A DNA stretch of 39,459 bases from Gammaproteobacteria bacterium (GTDB lineage Bacteria; Pseudomonadota; Gammaproteobacteria; Thiohalomonadales; Thiohalomonadaceae): assembly GCA_014859545.1 (NCBI GenBank), contig JACUTZ010000005.1:1-39459 (forward strand), given 5' to 3'. Positions 26,439 to 36,082 of this stretch are shown piece after piece (the stretch's first letter is position 1; each line of letters begins with the position of its first letter). The notes under the pieces are model-generated. The model saw only the letters and a program-made list of their open reading frames with translations. It did not search any database and had not been told where the DNA came from. The position numbers were made by a program, and so were the translations under genes.

Positions 26439-26657
26439 CAGGCGAATAATGCTGGCCTGCTGGGCAAAGATATCGCGCTGTTTGCCCTGTGGTGTGGGCC
26501 GGTGGCGGTCTGGTACCTGGGTGGCCTCGATGGCGAGGATCTCAAAACAGGATTCACCCGCCTGAAAGGCCCGCTCGTAGGCCAGCTCTTCCAGATTGTC
26601 CATGACGTCCTGCATGGCCATTTCCAGGGCCAGCTTGTGATTGATTTGTTTTTGCAT
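26427..26657 (-). CDS. Small protein of unknown function (76 aa)
   Basis: Reading from MQKQINHKLALEMAMQDV gives a 76-residue, mostly helical and rather acidic N-terminal half (DVMDNLEELAYERAFQAGE). A basic tail follows (PDRHRPTPQGKQRD to RLKVA). An AAGG lies about 10 bases before the ATG. A start at 26768 would add 37 residues of unlikely sequence. There is no signal or membrane segment. I do not recognise the family. It is convergent with the DUF455 gene and lies downstream of suhB on the same strand. Confidence 0.55.
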   Translation of the reverse strand: MQKQINHKLALEMAMQDVMDNLEELAYERAFQAGESCFEILAIEATQVPDRHRPTPQGKQRDIFAQQASIIRLKVA

Positions 26658-26776
26658 GCCGTTGCCTTGCTTCAAAGCGGGAACACAGGCCTTAGCGGAC
26701 AATGGCAACAAAACTTTACGACAGCAGGGCATTGAATTCAGGAGAGGGGCGGGCACCTCCGCCCCCATTGGCGGTT

Positions 26777-27580
26777 TTACTTCTTGATGTGTGCCGGCAG
26801 GCAGGGCTGGATCAGTTTCTGCATCGCAGCAAAGACATCCAGGTTGCCAGCGATCACATTGCCGCTTTCCAGATAGTCTTCCCCACCGCCAAAGTCACCA
26901 ACCTTGCCGCCGGCCTCGGCCACCAGTAGTGCACCGGCGGCCATGTCCCAGGAATTCAAGTCCAGTTCCCAGAAACCATCCAGACGGCCGGCGGCCACAT
27001 AGGCCAGGTCCAGCGCGGCGGAGCCGGGTCGGCGGATCCCGGCAGTGTCCTTGAACAGGGCACGGAAGGTCTCCAGGTAGACATCCAGCAGTTCATGGCG
27101 GCGGAAGGGAAAGCCGGTGCCCAGTAGCGCGCCGTCCAGATTCTTGCGGGCGGCCACCCGAATCCGTCGCCCGTTCAGCTGTGCTCCACCACCCTTGCTG
27201 GCGGTATAGAGTTCCTGGCTGATCGGGTCATAGACCACCGCCTGATCCAGCTTGCCACGGTAGAGCAGGGCGATGGAGACGGCGAACTGGGGAAAGCCAT
27301 GCAGGAAGTTGGTGGTGCCATCCAGGGGATCGATGACCCACTGGTATTCGTCGTTGCCATGGCTGGCAGCGCCGCTTTCCTCGGCGAGGATGGCATGATC
27401 CGGATAGGCCTTGCGCAGGGTCTTGATGATCTCCTGCTCGGCGAGACGATCGACGTCACTGACGAAGTCATTGCGGGATTTACTGTCAACCTTGAGGCTG
27501 TCCACATGGGCAAAGGAACGGGAAATGACAGTACCGGCCTGACGCGCAGCGCGCACAGCCGTGTTCAGCATGGGATGCAT
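26777..27580 (-). CDS. suhB: Inositol-1-monophosphatase / Nus factor SuhB
   Basis: The 267-residue product equals E. coli SuhB in length and begins with the same MHPMLN. It carries the phosphatase motifs EES (about 68-70), WVIDPLDGTTNF (about 81-92) and WDMAAGALLVAEAGG (about 211-225) that bind Mg and phosphate. GGAGG precedes the ATG at 27580. In E. coli SuhB also joins the antitermination complex on rRNA operons, which may be its main role. It is divergent from trmJ across 151 bases, as in many gammaproteobacteria. Confidence 0.95.
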   Translation of the reverse strand: MHPMLNTAVRAARQAGTVISRSFAHVDSLKVDSKSRNDFVSDVDRLAEQEIIKTLRKAYPDHAILAEESGAASHGNDEYQWVIDPLDGTTNFLHGFPQFAVSIALLYRGKLDQAVVYDPISQELYTASKGGGAQLNGRRIRVAARKNLDGALLGTGFPFRRHELLDVYLETFRALFKDTAGIRRPGSAALDLAYVAAGRLDGFWELDLNSWDMAAGALLVAEAGGKVGDFGGGEDYLESGNVIAGNLDVFAAMQKLIQPCLPAHIKK

Positions 27581-27731
27581 GGGGAGAGCCTCCGGATTGT
27601 TAAATAGCTGGCAAGACCACTTGGTCTGCAATGTGCGGTATTCTATACGGCTGCCGGAGAAATATCACCATCAATTCTGCTCGATCCCTGGTCACAACAG
27701 GCGCACTCGGGTGGTGCACAGGAAAATATTC

Positions 27732-28454
27732 ATGTCGTTTCCCAAGATTCGTATCGTCATGGTTGAAACCAGCCACCCCGGCAATATCGGGGCGGCGGCC
27801 CGCGCAATGAAAAATATGCGCCTGGACAGTCTGTATCTGGTCAATCCACATCGCTTTCCCGATCCCGAAGCAACGGCCCGCTCCTCCGGGGCCGAGGATA
27901 TCCTGGAGAAGGCGACCATCTGTGCCAGTCTGCCCGAGGCGCTGGCAGGTTGCCAGCTGGCCTATGGTGCCAGCGCGCGCGCCCAGCGCACCATCCCCTG
28001 GCCACAGCTGGATGCCCGTCGCTGTGCCGAACAGATTGCCGGCGAGGGGGATGAAACCGAGGTGGCCCTGGTGTTTGGCCGGGAACACTCCGGGCTGAGC
28101 AATGAGGAGCTGGAGAGCTGTAACTATCTGGTACATATCCCCTGCAATCCGGACTACAGCTCGTTGAATGTGGCGGCGGCAATCCAGGTAATCAGCTATG
28201 AGCTGCATATGGCCCGCCTGGGGGAGTGGCAGCCCAAGGTCCCCAAGCGTGAGGAGCCCCTGGCCAGCGCCGATGAGCTGGCCGGACTGATGAGCCACCT
28301 GGAGCAGGTGATGCTGGATACCGGTTTTCTGGATCCGGACAACCCGCGCCAGCTGATGCGCCGCCTGCGTCGTCTGTTCCTGCGGGCCCAGTTGGAAAAA
28401 ACCGAGTTGAACATCCTGCGCGGTATTCTCACCAGTGTCGACAAGCTGGGATAG
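27732..28454 (+). CDS. trmJ: tRNA (cytidine/uridine-32-2'-O) methyltransferase
   Basis: The 240-residue SPOUT-fold enzyme methylates the ribose of nucleotide 32 in certain tRNAs. The start MSFPKIRIVMVETSHPGNIGAAARAMKNM shows the N-terminal family motif. VFGREHSGLSNEEL and the SAM-binding knot IPCNPDYSSLNVAAAIQ follow at about residues 115-155. AGGAAA precedes the ATG at 27732; the frame is open farther upstream but without support. It stands at the head of the cysE-isc region. Confidence 0.95.
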   Translation: MSFPKIRIVMVETSHPGNIGAAARAMKNMRLDSLYLVNPHRFPDPEATARSSGAEDILEKATICASLPEALAGCQLAYGASARAQRTIPWPQLDARRCAEQIAGEGDETEVALVFGREHSGLSNEELESCNYLVHIPCNPDYSSLNVAAAIQVISYELHMARLGEWQPKVPKREEPLASADELAGLMSHLEQVMLDTGFLDPDNPRQLMRRLRRLFLRAQLEKTELNILRGILTSVDKLG

Positions 28455-28533
28455 GGTGTAAAAATACCCTGTCATTTGACTAAGGATTTATGTCAAAATA
28501 GCACCTCGGTTTTAGTCAGGAATTGCGATCCCC

Positions 28534-29382
28534 ATGTTTGCACGACTGCGAGAAGACATCGCCTGTATCTTTGAGCGCGACCCGGCGGCACGTAATGTGT
28601 TTGAGGTGTTGACCGTCTACCCTGGCCTGCATGCGGTGATTCTGCATCGGGTTTCTCACCGACTCTGGGGCTGGGGCCTGAAGTGGCTCGCTCGGGTATT
28701 GGCCGGCTTTTCACGCTGGATGACCGGCATCGAGATCCACCCGGGTGCCACCCTGGGGCGACGTTTCTTCATTGACCATGGCATGGGTGTGGTGATTGGC
28801 GAGACCGCGGTGATCGGTGATGACTGCACCATCTACCACGGCGTTACCCTGGGCGGCACCAGCTGGAACAAGGGCAAGCGCCATCCCACCCTGGGCAATG
28901 ATGTGGTGGTGGGGGCCGGTGCCAAGGTGTTGGGGCCGATTACGGTGGGTAATGGTGCACGGATTGGATCCAATGCGGTGGTGGTCAAGAATGTACCCAA
29001 GGCCACCACGGTGGTTGGCATCCCCGGTCGTATCGTCAAGCGCGAGGAGCCTGATCCCAAGCAAGCCAAACGCAAGGCGATTGCCGCCAAGATGGGTTTT
29101 GATGCCTACGGCACCACTTCTGACATGCCTGATCCGGTGGCCCATGCGATCAATTGCATGCTGGATCACATCCATGCCATGGACGGACGGATGGAGGATA
29201 TGTGCAAGGCAATCAAGAGCCTGGGTACCGAGTTTAACGATCTGCCCCTGCCCGAAATGCGTTCCTGTGAAATCCGTTCCGGCGATGAGGATGACCTGGC
29301 TGGAGAGCGTCTGGATAGTGGCGATGCCGAGGGTGTGCAGAAGCCGTCGGCGGCCAATGAGAGCCAGGGCAATAATAGTTGA
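28534..29382 (+). CDS. cysE: Serine O-acetyltransferase
   Basis: The 282-residue hexapeptide-repeat protein makes O-acetylserine from serine and acetyl-CoA for cysteine synthesis. Motifs include [18 protein letters not shown] (about 76-93), [18 protein letters not shown] and the C-terminal cap [10 protein letters not shown] near 163-172. About 100 further hydrophilic residues follow, as in the cysE variants placed next to isc operons. Its stop codon lies within the predicted IscR-binding site before iscR. Supplying cysteine next to a desulfurase operon makes physiological sense. Confidence 0.93.
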   Translation: MFARLREDIACIFERDPAARNVFEVLTVYPGLHAVILHRVSHRLWGWGLKWLARVLAGFSRWMTGIEIHPGATLGRRFFIDHGMGVVIGETAVIGDDCTIYHGVTLGGTSWNKGKRHPTLGNDVVVGAGAKVLGPITVGNGARIGSNAVVVKNVPKATTVVGIPGRIVKREEPDPKQAKRKAIAAKMGFDAYGTTSDMPDPVAHAINCMLDHIHAMDGRMEDMCKAIKSLGTEFNDLPLPEMRSCEIRSGDEDDLAGERLDSGDAEGVQKPSAANESQGNNS

Positions 29383-29407
29383 CTATTTTGCTTGGTATTG
29401 ATAAGTT
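29375..29407 (+). promoter_or_regulatory. iscR promoter with IscR type 1 binding site
   Basis: ATAGTTGACTATTTTGCTT (from 29375) matches the left part of the IscR type 1 consensus ATAsyyGACTrwwwyAGTCrrsTAT; the right half is degenerate. The -35 TTGACT (29379-29384) is inside the site, and a weak -10 TAAGTT (29402-29407) lies 17 bases on. Cluster-loaded IscR would thus repress its own operon. The site overlaps the cysE stop. Confidence 0.6.
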
Positions 29408-29457
29408 ATGACCCTATTAAGCCTGTATAAACCAACCGTGAATTGAGGGAGAAGGCA

Positions 29458-29922
29458 ATGAGACTGACTACCAAAGGGCGTTACGCCGTCACGGCCATGC
29501 TGGATCTTGCGGTACATTATAATGAAGGTTCGATAACCCTGTCGGACATTTCCAAGCGTCAGGGTATTTCCCTGTCTTACCTGGAGCAGTTGTTTTCCCG
29601 CTTGCGCAAGAATGGTCTGGTCGACAGTGCCCGTGGTCCAGGTGGTGGATACCGCCTGAGCCGTGCCGCCGCCGAGATCTGTGTGGCCGATGTGATTACC
29701 GCCGTGGACGAAAAGGTCGACGCGATGCGTTGTGAAGGCAAGGGCAACTGCCAGGACAACGACCAGTGTCTGACTCATGAGCTGTGGTGTGACCTGAGTG
29801 GCCAGATCTACAGTTTCCTGAAGAGCATCGATCTGGGCCAGCTGGTGGATCGCAAGGGCGTCAAGGACGTGGCAGCACGTCAGCAGGGTAAATTGCAGTC
29901 GGAGCGTGCTGTCAATTTCTGA
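29458..29922 (+). CDS. iscR: Fe-S cluster-sensing transcriptional regulator IscR
   Basis: The 154-residue Rrf2-family protein has an N-terminal winged helix ([18 protein letters not shown]) and the recognition region [20 protein letters not shown]. The 2Fe-2S ligands Cys92, Cys98, Cys104 and His107 are at the same numbers as in E. coli. GGGAGAAGG precedes the ATG at 29458. It represses the isc operon when its cluster is loaded. The stop codon overlaps the start of the following desulfurase (TGATG). Confidence 0.97.
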   Translation: MRLTTKGRYAVTAMLDLAVHYNEGSITLSDISKRQGISLSYLEQLFSRLRKNGLVDSARGPGGGYRLSRAAAEICVADVITAVDEKVDAMRCEGKGNCQDNDQCLTHELWCDLSGQIYSFLKSIDLGQLVDRKGVKDVAARQQGKLQSERAVNF

Positions 29923-31064
29923 TGATCTACCTGGATCATAATGCCACCACGCCCCTGGATCCTCGGGTGTTGAAGGCGATGCTGCCCTGGTTGCAGGATC
30001 GTTATGGCAATCCATCCAGCCGCCATGCCCTGGGTCGCCAGGCCAAGGCCGCGCTGGAGCTGGCACGGGAACAGGTTGCCGCTCTGGTCAATGCCCACCC
30101 CAGCCAGGTGATCTTCACCAGCGGCGGGACCGAGGCAAACAATCTGGCCCTCAAGGGCCGGGCCATGGCACCGGGCCGTTTGCAGGTCAGTGCCATCGAA
30201 CATGCCTCCTTGCTGGGTCCGGCCAGGGCCATGCAAAGAGAGGGCTGGCAGCTGGATCGGCTGCCGGTGGATTCCCAAGGGATGCTTGATATCGAGGCCG
30301 CTGTGGCGAGCCTTAATGATGAGACACGCCTGGTTTCGCTGATGTGGGCCAATAACGAAACCGGCGCGATTCAACCGGTGGCCGCGATGGCCGAATGTTG
30401 TCGCAGCCGCGGGATAGTGATGCATAGCGATGCGGTCCAGGCGGCGGGCAAGATCCCGGTGGATTTTGCCAGCAGTGGTGTGCAGTTGTTGAGTCTCTCG
30501 GCGCACAAGATCTACGGCCCCAAGGGTGTCGGCGCGCTGGTGGTGGACAAATCACTGGAATTGCTGCCGCTGCTGGATGGTGGTGGTCAGGAACGTAATC
30601 GCCGCGGTGGCACCGAGAATATCCCGGCCATCGTTGGTTTTGGTCTGGCAGCGGAGTTGGCACGGCTTGAATTGCCTCAGCGCAGCCTCCAGCTAGAACA
30701 CCTGAGAGGGCGACTTGAGCAGCAATTGGCGCAGCAGCTGCCGCAGGCGGTGATCTTCTCCAGTGGCATCGCCCGTCTGCCCAACACGGTGTTTCTGGCG
30801 ATTCCAGGCCTGGATGGGGAAACTCTGATTATGGCCATGGACAGGGAGGGGATAGCGCTCTCCAGTGGTTCGGCCTGCGGTAGTGCACAGAACGAACCCA
30901 GTCCGGTACTCAGGGCCATGGGTGTGGCCACGGAACTTGCCCAGGGTGCGATACGCATCAGTCTGGGCAAGGACAACACGGAACAGGATATTGACAGGCT
31001 CGTGGCGGGGCTTTGCACCCAGGTGCAAACCCTGCAGGGTATGGCCGCTGCGACGGCCTGGTAA
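29922..31064 (+). CDS. Second cysteine desulfurase, NifS-like
   Basis: The 380-residue PLP enzyme of the class V aminotransferase fold takes sulfur from cysteine to give alanine and an enzyme persulfide. It starts [14 protein letters not shown]. The PLP lysine is Lys196 ([10 protein letters not shown]) and the sulfur-carrying cysteine is Cys319 in SSGSACGSAQNEPS, which is the long-loop group I type. It is coupled to iscR and lies 28 bases before the canonical iscS, from which it differs clearly. Azotobacter NifS and other extra desulfurases are its closest relatives by eye. Its client scaffold is unknown. Confidence 0.9.
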   Translation: MIYLDHNATTPLDPRVLKAMLPWLQDRYGNPSSRHALGRQAKAALELAREQVAALVNAHPSQVIFTSGGTEANNLALKGRAMAPGRLQVSAIEHASLLGPARAMQREGWQLDRLPVDSQGMLDIEAAVASLNDETRLVSLMWANNETGAIQPVAAMAECCRSRGIVMHSDAVQAAGKIPVDFASSGVQLLSLSAHKIYGPKGVGALVVDKSLELLPLLDGGGQERNRRGGTENIPAIVGFGLAAELARLELPQRSLQLEHLRGRLEQQLAQQLPQAVIFSSGIARLPNTVFLAIPGLDGETLIMAMDREGIALSSGSACGSAQNEPSPVLRAMGVATELAQGAIRISLGKDNTEQDIDRLVAGLCTQVQTLQGMAAATAW

Positions 31065-31092
31065 ACATTGACGATTGTGAGCGGAGCGAATC

Positions 31093-32310
31093 ATGAAAAA
31101 ACCGATCTACCTGGACTATTCAGCCACCACCCCGGTGGATCCGCGTGTGGCCAAGCTCATGTGCAGCTATCTGACCCCCGATGATGGCCTGTTTGGCAAT
31201 GCGGCCTCCCGCTCCCACCAGTACGGTTGGGATGCGGAAGACGCGATCGATACTGCCCGCAAGCATGTGGCCAATCTGATCAACGCCAACCCCAAGGAGA
31301 TCGTCTGGACCTCCGGTGCCACCGAATCCGACAATCTGGCGATCAAGGGTGTGGCCGAGTTCTATGCCAAAAAGGGCAAGCACATCATCACCTCCAAGAC
31401 GGAACACAAGGCGGTGCTGGATACCTGTCGCAACCTTGAGCGCTTTGGCTACGACGTTACCTATCTGGAGCCCAAGAGCGATGGTCTGATCGACCTGAAC
31501 GAGCTGGAAGCGGCAATGCGTGAAGACACCATCCTGGTCTCCATCATGCACGTGAACAACGAGATTGGTGTTATTCAGGATATTCCGAGCATCGGCAAGC
31601 TGTGTCGTGCACGCAAGATTCTCTTCCATGTGGATGCGGCACAAAGTGCCGGCAAGACCCCCATCGACGTGGAGGCCATGAATATCGACCTGCTGTCCCT
31701 CTCGGCTCACAAGATCTATGGCCCCAAGGGGATTGGTGCCCTGTATGTGCGTCGCAAGCCGCGTGTACGTCTCGAGGCGCAAATGCATGGTGGTGGTCAC
31801 GAGCGTGGCATGCGCTCCGGTACCCTGGCCACCCACCAGATCGTCGGTATGGGTGAGGCCTTCCGCCTGGCCGCCGAGGAGCTGGAACAGGATTACGCCC
31901 ATGCCCTCAAGCTGCGTGAACGTCTGCTCAAGGGTGTGAGTGATATCGAAGAGAATTATATCAACGGTGATATGGAACGACGCGTGCCGCACAACCTGAA
32001 TATCAGCTTCAACTATGTGGAAGGTGAATCGCTGATGATGGCGCTCAATGAGCTGGCGGTATCCTCCGGCTCGGCCTGCACCTCGGCCAGCCTTGAGCCT
32101 TCTTATGTGCTGCGTGCACTGGGTCGTTCTGATGAACTGGCGCATAGTTCGATTCGCTTCAGCTTCGGCCGTTTTACCACCGAGGCGGACATTGACCGCG
32201 CTATCGAATTGCTCCACCAGAAGATTGACAAGCTACGTTCGCTTTCCCCGCTGTGGGATATGTACAAGGACGGCGTGGATCTCTCCACCGTGCAGTGGAC
32301 CGCACATTAA
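31093..32310 (+). CDS. iscS: Cysteine desulfurase IscS
   Basis: The 405-residue protein is nearly the same length as E. coli IscS (404) and starts [19 protein letters not shown]. The PLP lysine is in [16 protein letters not shown], and the catalytic cysteine is Cys329 in [21 protein letters not shown]. The C-terminus [21 protein letters not shown] is the conserved IscU-docking tail. It gives sulfur to IscU and to tRNA-thiolation enzymes. A 162-base structured gap separates it from iscU. Confidence 0.97.
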   Translation: MKKPIYLDYSATTPVDPRVAKLMCSYLTPDDGLFGNAASRSHQYGWDAEDAIDTARKHVANLINANPKEIVWTSGATESDNLAIKGVAEFYAKKGKHIITSKTEHKAVLDTCRNLERFGYDVTYLEPKSDGLIDLNELEAAMREDTILVSIMHVNNEIGVIQDIPSIGKLCRARKILFHVDAAQSAGKTPIDVEAMNIDLLSLSAHKIYGPKGIGALYVRRKPRVRLEAQMHGGGHERGMRSGTLATHQIVGMGEAFRLAAEELEQDYAHALKLRERLLKGVSDIEENYINGDMERRVPHNLNISFNYVEGESLMMALNELAVSSGSACTSASLEPSYVLRALGRSDELAHSSIRFSFGRFTTEADIDRAIELLHQKIDKLRSLSPLWDMYKDGVDLSTVQWTAH

Positions 32311-32329
32311 GGCTTGGTTTGTATTGCGA

Positions 32330-32394
32330 TGACCTTGCCCATTAGCGGTGCAAGGTCAGGGAATAGGGAGGGTGAGTTGGTTTCAGTATGAAAC
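32330..32394 (+). other. Structured iscS-iscU intercistronic RNA region
   Basis: Two hairpins can form in the gap: TGACCTTGC/GCAAGGTCA (32330-32358, 9 bp, 11-base loop) and GTTTCA/TGAAAC (32380-32394). Neither has a T-run, so a processing, stability or small-RNA control role is likelier than termination. A TAGAAT at about 32418 could also be part of an internal promoter. In E. coli this gap is where the small RNA RyhB acts. Confidence 0.45.
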
Positions 32395-32472
32395 TATACC
32401 CACCATGTCTGTTGGGCTAGAATCATATTCCCCCACTAGCCAGGGGGCGATTAACCATTGAGGTAACAGATC

Positions 32473-32856
32473 ATGGCATACAGTGACAAGGTATTGGACC
32501 ACTACGAAAATCCGCGCAATGTTGGCACCTTTGAGAACGACGACGAGGCTGTGGGTACCGGTATGGTGGGTGCGCCTGCCTGTGGTGATGTCATGCGCCT
32601 GCAGATCAAGGTCAATGATCAGGGCATCATCGAAGATGCCTGTTTCAAGACCTATGGCTGCGGTTCGGCAATCGCCTCCAGCTCGCTGGTTACCGAGTGG
32701 GTGAAGGGCAAGACCCTGGATGATGCCGCGCAGATCAAGAACAGCCAGATCGCCGAAGAATTGGCTCTGCCGCCGGTGAAGATTCACTGCTCGGTACTTG
32801 CTGAGGACGCCATCAAGGCGGCCATCAGCGACTACAAGGCCAAGCATCAAGGCTAA
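32473..32856 (+). CDS. iscU: Fe-S cluster assembly scaffold IscU
   Basis: The 127-residue scaffold has the cluster ligands Cys37, Asp39, Cys63 and Cys106 at the same numbers as E. coli IscU (MVGAPACGD, YGCGSA, KIHCSV). The chaperone-binding motif LPPVK is at 99-103 and is recognised by HscA. GAGGT precedes the ATG. 2Fe-2S clusters are built here with sulfur from IscS. Confidence 0.98.
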   Translation: MAYSDKVLDHYENPRNVGTFENDDEAVGTGMVGAPACGDVMRLQIKVNDQGIIEDACFKTYGCGSAIASSSLVTEWVKGKTLDDAAQIKNSQIAEELALPPVKIHCSVLAEDAIKAAISDYKAKHQG

Positions 32857-32877
32857 TTTGCCTGGAGGGGAATGAGC

Positions 32878-33201
32878 ATGGCAGTCACATTGACAGAAAA
32901 CGCCGCGGATCGCGTACAAAAATTCCTTGCCGGTCGCGGCAAGGGAGAAGGCCTGCGCCTGGCTGTACGTACCTCCGGCTGCTCCGGCATGGCCTATGTG
33001 TTGGAGTTTGCCGATCAGATCGCCGAGGAAGACCTGGTCTTCGAAAGCCACGGGGTCAAGGTGATCATCGATCCCAAGAGCCTGACCTACCTGGATGGCA
33101 CCGAGGTGGACTTTGGCAAGGAGGGATTGAACGAAGGCTTCAAGTTCAATAACCCGAACGTCAAGGACGCCTGCGGCTGCGGTGAAAGCTTCACGGTGTG
33201 A
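32878..33201 (+). CDS. iscA: A-type Fe-S carrier IscA
   Basis: The 107-residue product has the same length as E. coli IscA and conserved Cys35, Cys99 and Cys101 (SGCSG and ACGCG). The start MAVTLTEN at 32878 is 7 bases after GGAGGGG; the in-frame ATG at 32872 is too close to it. It carries iron or clusters to target proteins. Confidence 0.97.
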   Translation: MAVTLTENAADRVQKFLAGRGKGEGLRLAVRTSGCSGMAYVLEFADQIAEEDLVFESHGVKVIIDPKSLTYLDGTEVDFGKEGLNEGFKFNNPNVKDACGCGESFTV

Positions 33202-33206
33202 AGCCC

Positions 33207-33761
33207 ATGTCATTTTCGCCCAATGCGGATTATTTCGAGCTGTTTGGCCTGACGCCAGGCTTTGAGATCGATCAGGAACTGCTATCGCTGCGTTTTCGCG
33301 AGCTGCAGCGTAACGCCCATCCGGATCGATTTGCCAATGCCTCGGCCCAGGACAAACTTGCCTCGGTACAGCAGGCCGCCTTGATCAACGAGGCCTATCA
33401 AGCCCTAAAAAGCCCGCTTGGCCGTGGTCGTTATCTGTTGGCCCGCAGTGGTGCCCAGCTTGACGATGCGGACACCCGGATGGATACCGGCTTTCTGATG
33501 GCACAAATGGCCCTGCGTGAAGACCTGGCGGCGGTGCCGACCAGTGCCGATCCCTTTGCCAGTCTGGATCTGCTTCGCCAGCGTATCGAGGGTAATGAAC
33601 GGGAGATGGTCGCGCAATTACAGCGGCTGGATGAGGCGATACTCGCCGGTGATCCCGAGGCCCTTGAGCAAGGTGTGCAATGGGTGCGCAAGATGCAGTT
33701 CATGCACCGCCTGCTCGAAGAGCTCGACAGCATGGAAGACGATTTGGTGCATCAGGGCTGA
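33207..33761 (+). CDS. hscB: Fe-S assembly J-domain co-chaperone HscB
   Basis: The 184-residue protein has an N-terminal J domain with NAHPDRF (HPD motif near residue 35) and a C-terminal helical domain that binds IscU. It brings IscU to HscA and stimulates its ATPase. The ATG at 33207 ([15 protein letters not shown]) is chosen; a GTG at 33198 overlapping the iscA stop is an alternative start. Confidence 0.94.
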   Translation: MSFSPNADYFELFGLTPGFEIDQELLSLRFRELQRNAHPDRFANASAQDKLASVQQAALINEAYQALKSPLGRGRYLLARSGAQLDDADTRMDTGFLMAQMALREDLAAVPTSADPFASLDLLRQRIEGNEREMVAQLQRLDEAILAGDPEALEQGVQWVRKMQFMHRLLEELDSMEDDLVHQG

Positions 33762-33807
33762 GCCCTTTCTTTTTATCTACTTCAGTTTTAAGGCAAAAAG
33801 CATACCC

Positions 33808-35682
33808 ATGGCCCTACTGCAAATCAGCGAACCCGGACTATCTACCGCACCCCATCAGCATCGGCTTGCCGCCGGGATTGATCTGGGTACCACCAACTCA
33901 CTGGTGGCGACGGTACGCAGCGGTGTGGCCGAGACCCTGGCCGATGAACAGGGCAGTCACCTACTACCCTCGGTGGTGCGTTATCTGGCCAGTGGTGAGC
34001 GTATTGTCGGTACGGAGGCCAAGCAACAGGCCGCCAAAGACCCGCTGAATACCATCATCTCGGTCAAGCGTTTCATGGGTCGGGGTGTGGATGACTTCAA
34101 AAGTCTTGGCAACCGTCTTCCCTACGAGTTTATCGGTAGCGACTCGGGTATGCCCCGGCTGCGCACCGTGGCCGGTGATTTTAGCCCGGTGGAGGTTTCT
34201 GCCGAGGTCTTACGCAGCCTGCGGGATCGTGCCGAGCAGAGCCTGGGCGGCGAACTGACCGGGGTGGTGCTGACCGTTCCAGCCTATTTTGACGATGCCC
34301 AGCGCCAGGCCACCAAGGATGCGGCCACCCTGGCCGGGCTGAATGTATTGCGTCTGATCAATGAGCCGACCGCAGCGGCGCTCGCCTATGGGTTGGACCA
34401 GGGTTCAGAAGGGCTTATCGCGGTTTACGATCTGGGTGGCGGTACCTTTGATATTTCCATCCTGCGTCTGAACAAGGGTGTGTTCGAAGTGCTCTCCACC
34501 GGCGGCGATTCCGCCCTGGGTGGCGACGATATGGATCGGGCGGTGGCCGAGTGGATCATGGCACAGGCCGGTATTGCGGATGACGCGGATCATCACCAGC
34601 TGCGCCGACTGATGCGCGATGCCTGTGCCGCCAAGGAAGCCCTCACCGAGGCCGACAGCGCTGAACTCAAGCTGGAGCTGGCGGATGGCAGTCATTGGGA
34701 AGGCCGACTCAGCCGGGAACAGTTTGATCAATTGATCGAGGCTTTGATCCGCAAGACCCTGCTGCCCTGTCGCCGCGCCCTCAAGGATGCCGGGGTTGAG
34801 GCCAGTGAGATCATGGATGTGGTGATGGTCGGTGGTTCCACCCGTGTGCCACTGGTGCGCCAGCGGGTTAGCGAATTTTTTGGCAGGGAGGCCAGGGTAG
34901 ATATTGACCCGGACAAGGTGGTCGCCATCGGCGCGGCGATGCAGGCCGATGTGTTGGTGGGCAACAAGCCCGGTGACGAGATGTTGCTGCTGGACGTGAT
35001 CCCCCTTTCACTGGGACTGGAGACCATGGGCGGCCTGGTGGAAAAGGTGATCCCGCGCAATACCACCATTCCGGTGGCGCGCGCCCAGGATTTCACCACC
35101 TTCAAGGATGGCCAGACCGCGATGGCCATCCATGTCCTGCAGGGTGAGCGTGAACTGGTCAGTGATTGCCGTTCCCTGGCGCGCTTCGAGCTGCGCGGGA
35201 TCCCACCGATGGCTGCCGGGGCGGCGCGAATTCGCGTCACGTTCCAGGTGGATGCGGATGGCCTGTTGTCGGTGACCGCGCGCGAGCAGGGTACCGGCAT
35301 CGTCAGTAGCATCCAGGTCAAACCCTCCTATGGCCTGTCTGACGAAGAGATTACCCAGATGCTGCGCGACTCGATGGAGCACGCCAGTGATGACAAGGAC
35401 GCGCGCATGTTGCGCGAGCAGCAGGTGGAAGCGGAGCGAGTGCTCGAGGCCCTGGAGGTTGCCCTGGCCGCCGATGGCGAGGTATTGCTGGATGAGCAGG
35501 AGCGTGCTGTGCTGCTGGCGGATATGGACTCCTTGCGTCAGCTGTTGGGCAGTAGTGATTACCGCCTGATTAAACAGGCCATCGATAAGCTTAATGTCGG
35601 CTCCTCTGAATTTGCCGCACGGCGCATGAATGCCAGCATCAAAAAGGCCCTGTCAGGGCAGGATCTGGAACGATTTGAATAA
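33808..35682 (+). CDS. hscA: Fe-S assembly Hsp70 chaperone HscA
   Basis: The 624-residue Hsp70 homologue (E. coli 616) has the nucleotide-binding motif GIDLGTTNS at residues 23-31, [13 protein letters not shown] and [12 protein letters not shown] substrate domain ([14 protein letters not shown]) and a helical lid follow. With HscB it uses ATP to release clusters from IscU by binding LPPVK. An upstream open stretch from 33517 lies inside hscB and is not coding. Confidence 0.97.
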   Translation: MALLQISEPGLSTAPHQHRLAAGIDLGTTNSLVATVRSGVAETLADEQGSHLLPSVVRYLASGERIVGTEAKQQAAKDPLNTIISVKRFMGRGVDDFKSLGNRLPYEFIGSDSGMPRLRTVAGDFSPVEVSAEVLRSLRDRAEQSLGGELTGVVLTVPAYFDDAQRQATKDAATLAGLNVLRLINEPTAAALAYGLDQGSEGLIAVYDLGGGTFDISILRLNKGVFEVLSTGGDSALGGDDMDRAVAEWIMAQAGIADDADHHQLRRLMRDACAAKEALTEADSAELKLELADGSHWEGRLSREQFDQLIEALIRKTLLPCRRALKDAGVEASEIMDVVMVGGSTRVPLVRQRVSEFFGREARVDIDPDKVVAIGAAMQADVLVGNKPGDEMLLLDVIPLSLGLETMGGLVEKVIPRNTTIPVARAQDFTTFKDGQTAMAIHVLQGERELVSDCRSLARFELRGIPPMAAGAARIRVTFQVDADGLLSVTAREQGTGIVSSIQVKPSYGLSDEEITQMLRDSMEHASDDKDARMLREQQVEAERVLEALEVALAADGEVLLDEQERAVLLADMDSLRQLLGSSDYRLIKQAIDKLNVGSSEFAARRMNASIKKALSGQDLERFE

Positions 35683-35695
35683 TGGAGTTCACCGT

Positions 35696-36037
35696 ATGAC
35701 GCAGTTGATTTTTCTTCCGCATGAAACCCTTTGTCCTGACGGTGCCGTCATCGAAGCCGAGCCCGGGATCAGTATCTGTGATGCCGCCCTGGCCAATGGT
35801 ATCGAGATCGAACACGCCTGTGAAAAATCCTGTGCCTGTACTACCTGTCATGTGGTCGTACGTGAAGGTGGGGAGGCCTTGAACGAGGCCGATGAAGTGG
35901 AAGAGGATATGCTCGACAAGGCCTGGGGCCTGGAGCCGGATTCACGCCTTTCCTGCCAGGCCATTGTCGGCGATGTGGATCTGGTGATCGAGATCCCAAA
36001 ATACACCATCAATATGGTTTCCGAAGGGCATCACTAG
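35696..36037 (+). CDS. fdx: 2Fe-2S ferredoxin of the ISC system
   Basis: The 113-residue adrenodoxin-type ferredoxin has ligands Cys42, Cys48, Cys51 and Cys87 and the extra conserved Cys46 (ACEKSCACTTC, LSCQA). The ATG at 35696 follows GGAG with an 8-base gap, 13 bases after the hscA stop. It supplies electrons for cluster assembly on IscU. Length and cysteine numbering match E. coli Fdx. Confidence 0.97.
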   Translation: MTQLIFLPHETLCPDGAVIEAEPGISICDAALANGIEIEHACEKSCACTTCHVVVREGGEALNEADEVEEDMLDKAWGLEPDSRLSCQAIVGDVDLVIEIPKYTINMVSEGHH

Positions 36038-36082
36038 CGCCGGAGCAGTTCCGGTCAGCGTTACGTCGAGAGGAGTGCCACG

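Noticed and set aside
28475-28506. TTTGAC/GTCAAA inverted repeat before cysE as an IscR or promoter site
   Set aside because: Half-site spacing does not fit the IscR consensus and no -10 lies at the right distance from TTGACT.
31120-32217. A 365-codon minus-strand frame opposite iscS
   Set aside because: The iscS reading is unambiguous and the antisense product is a His/Gly/Gln-rich artefact.
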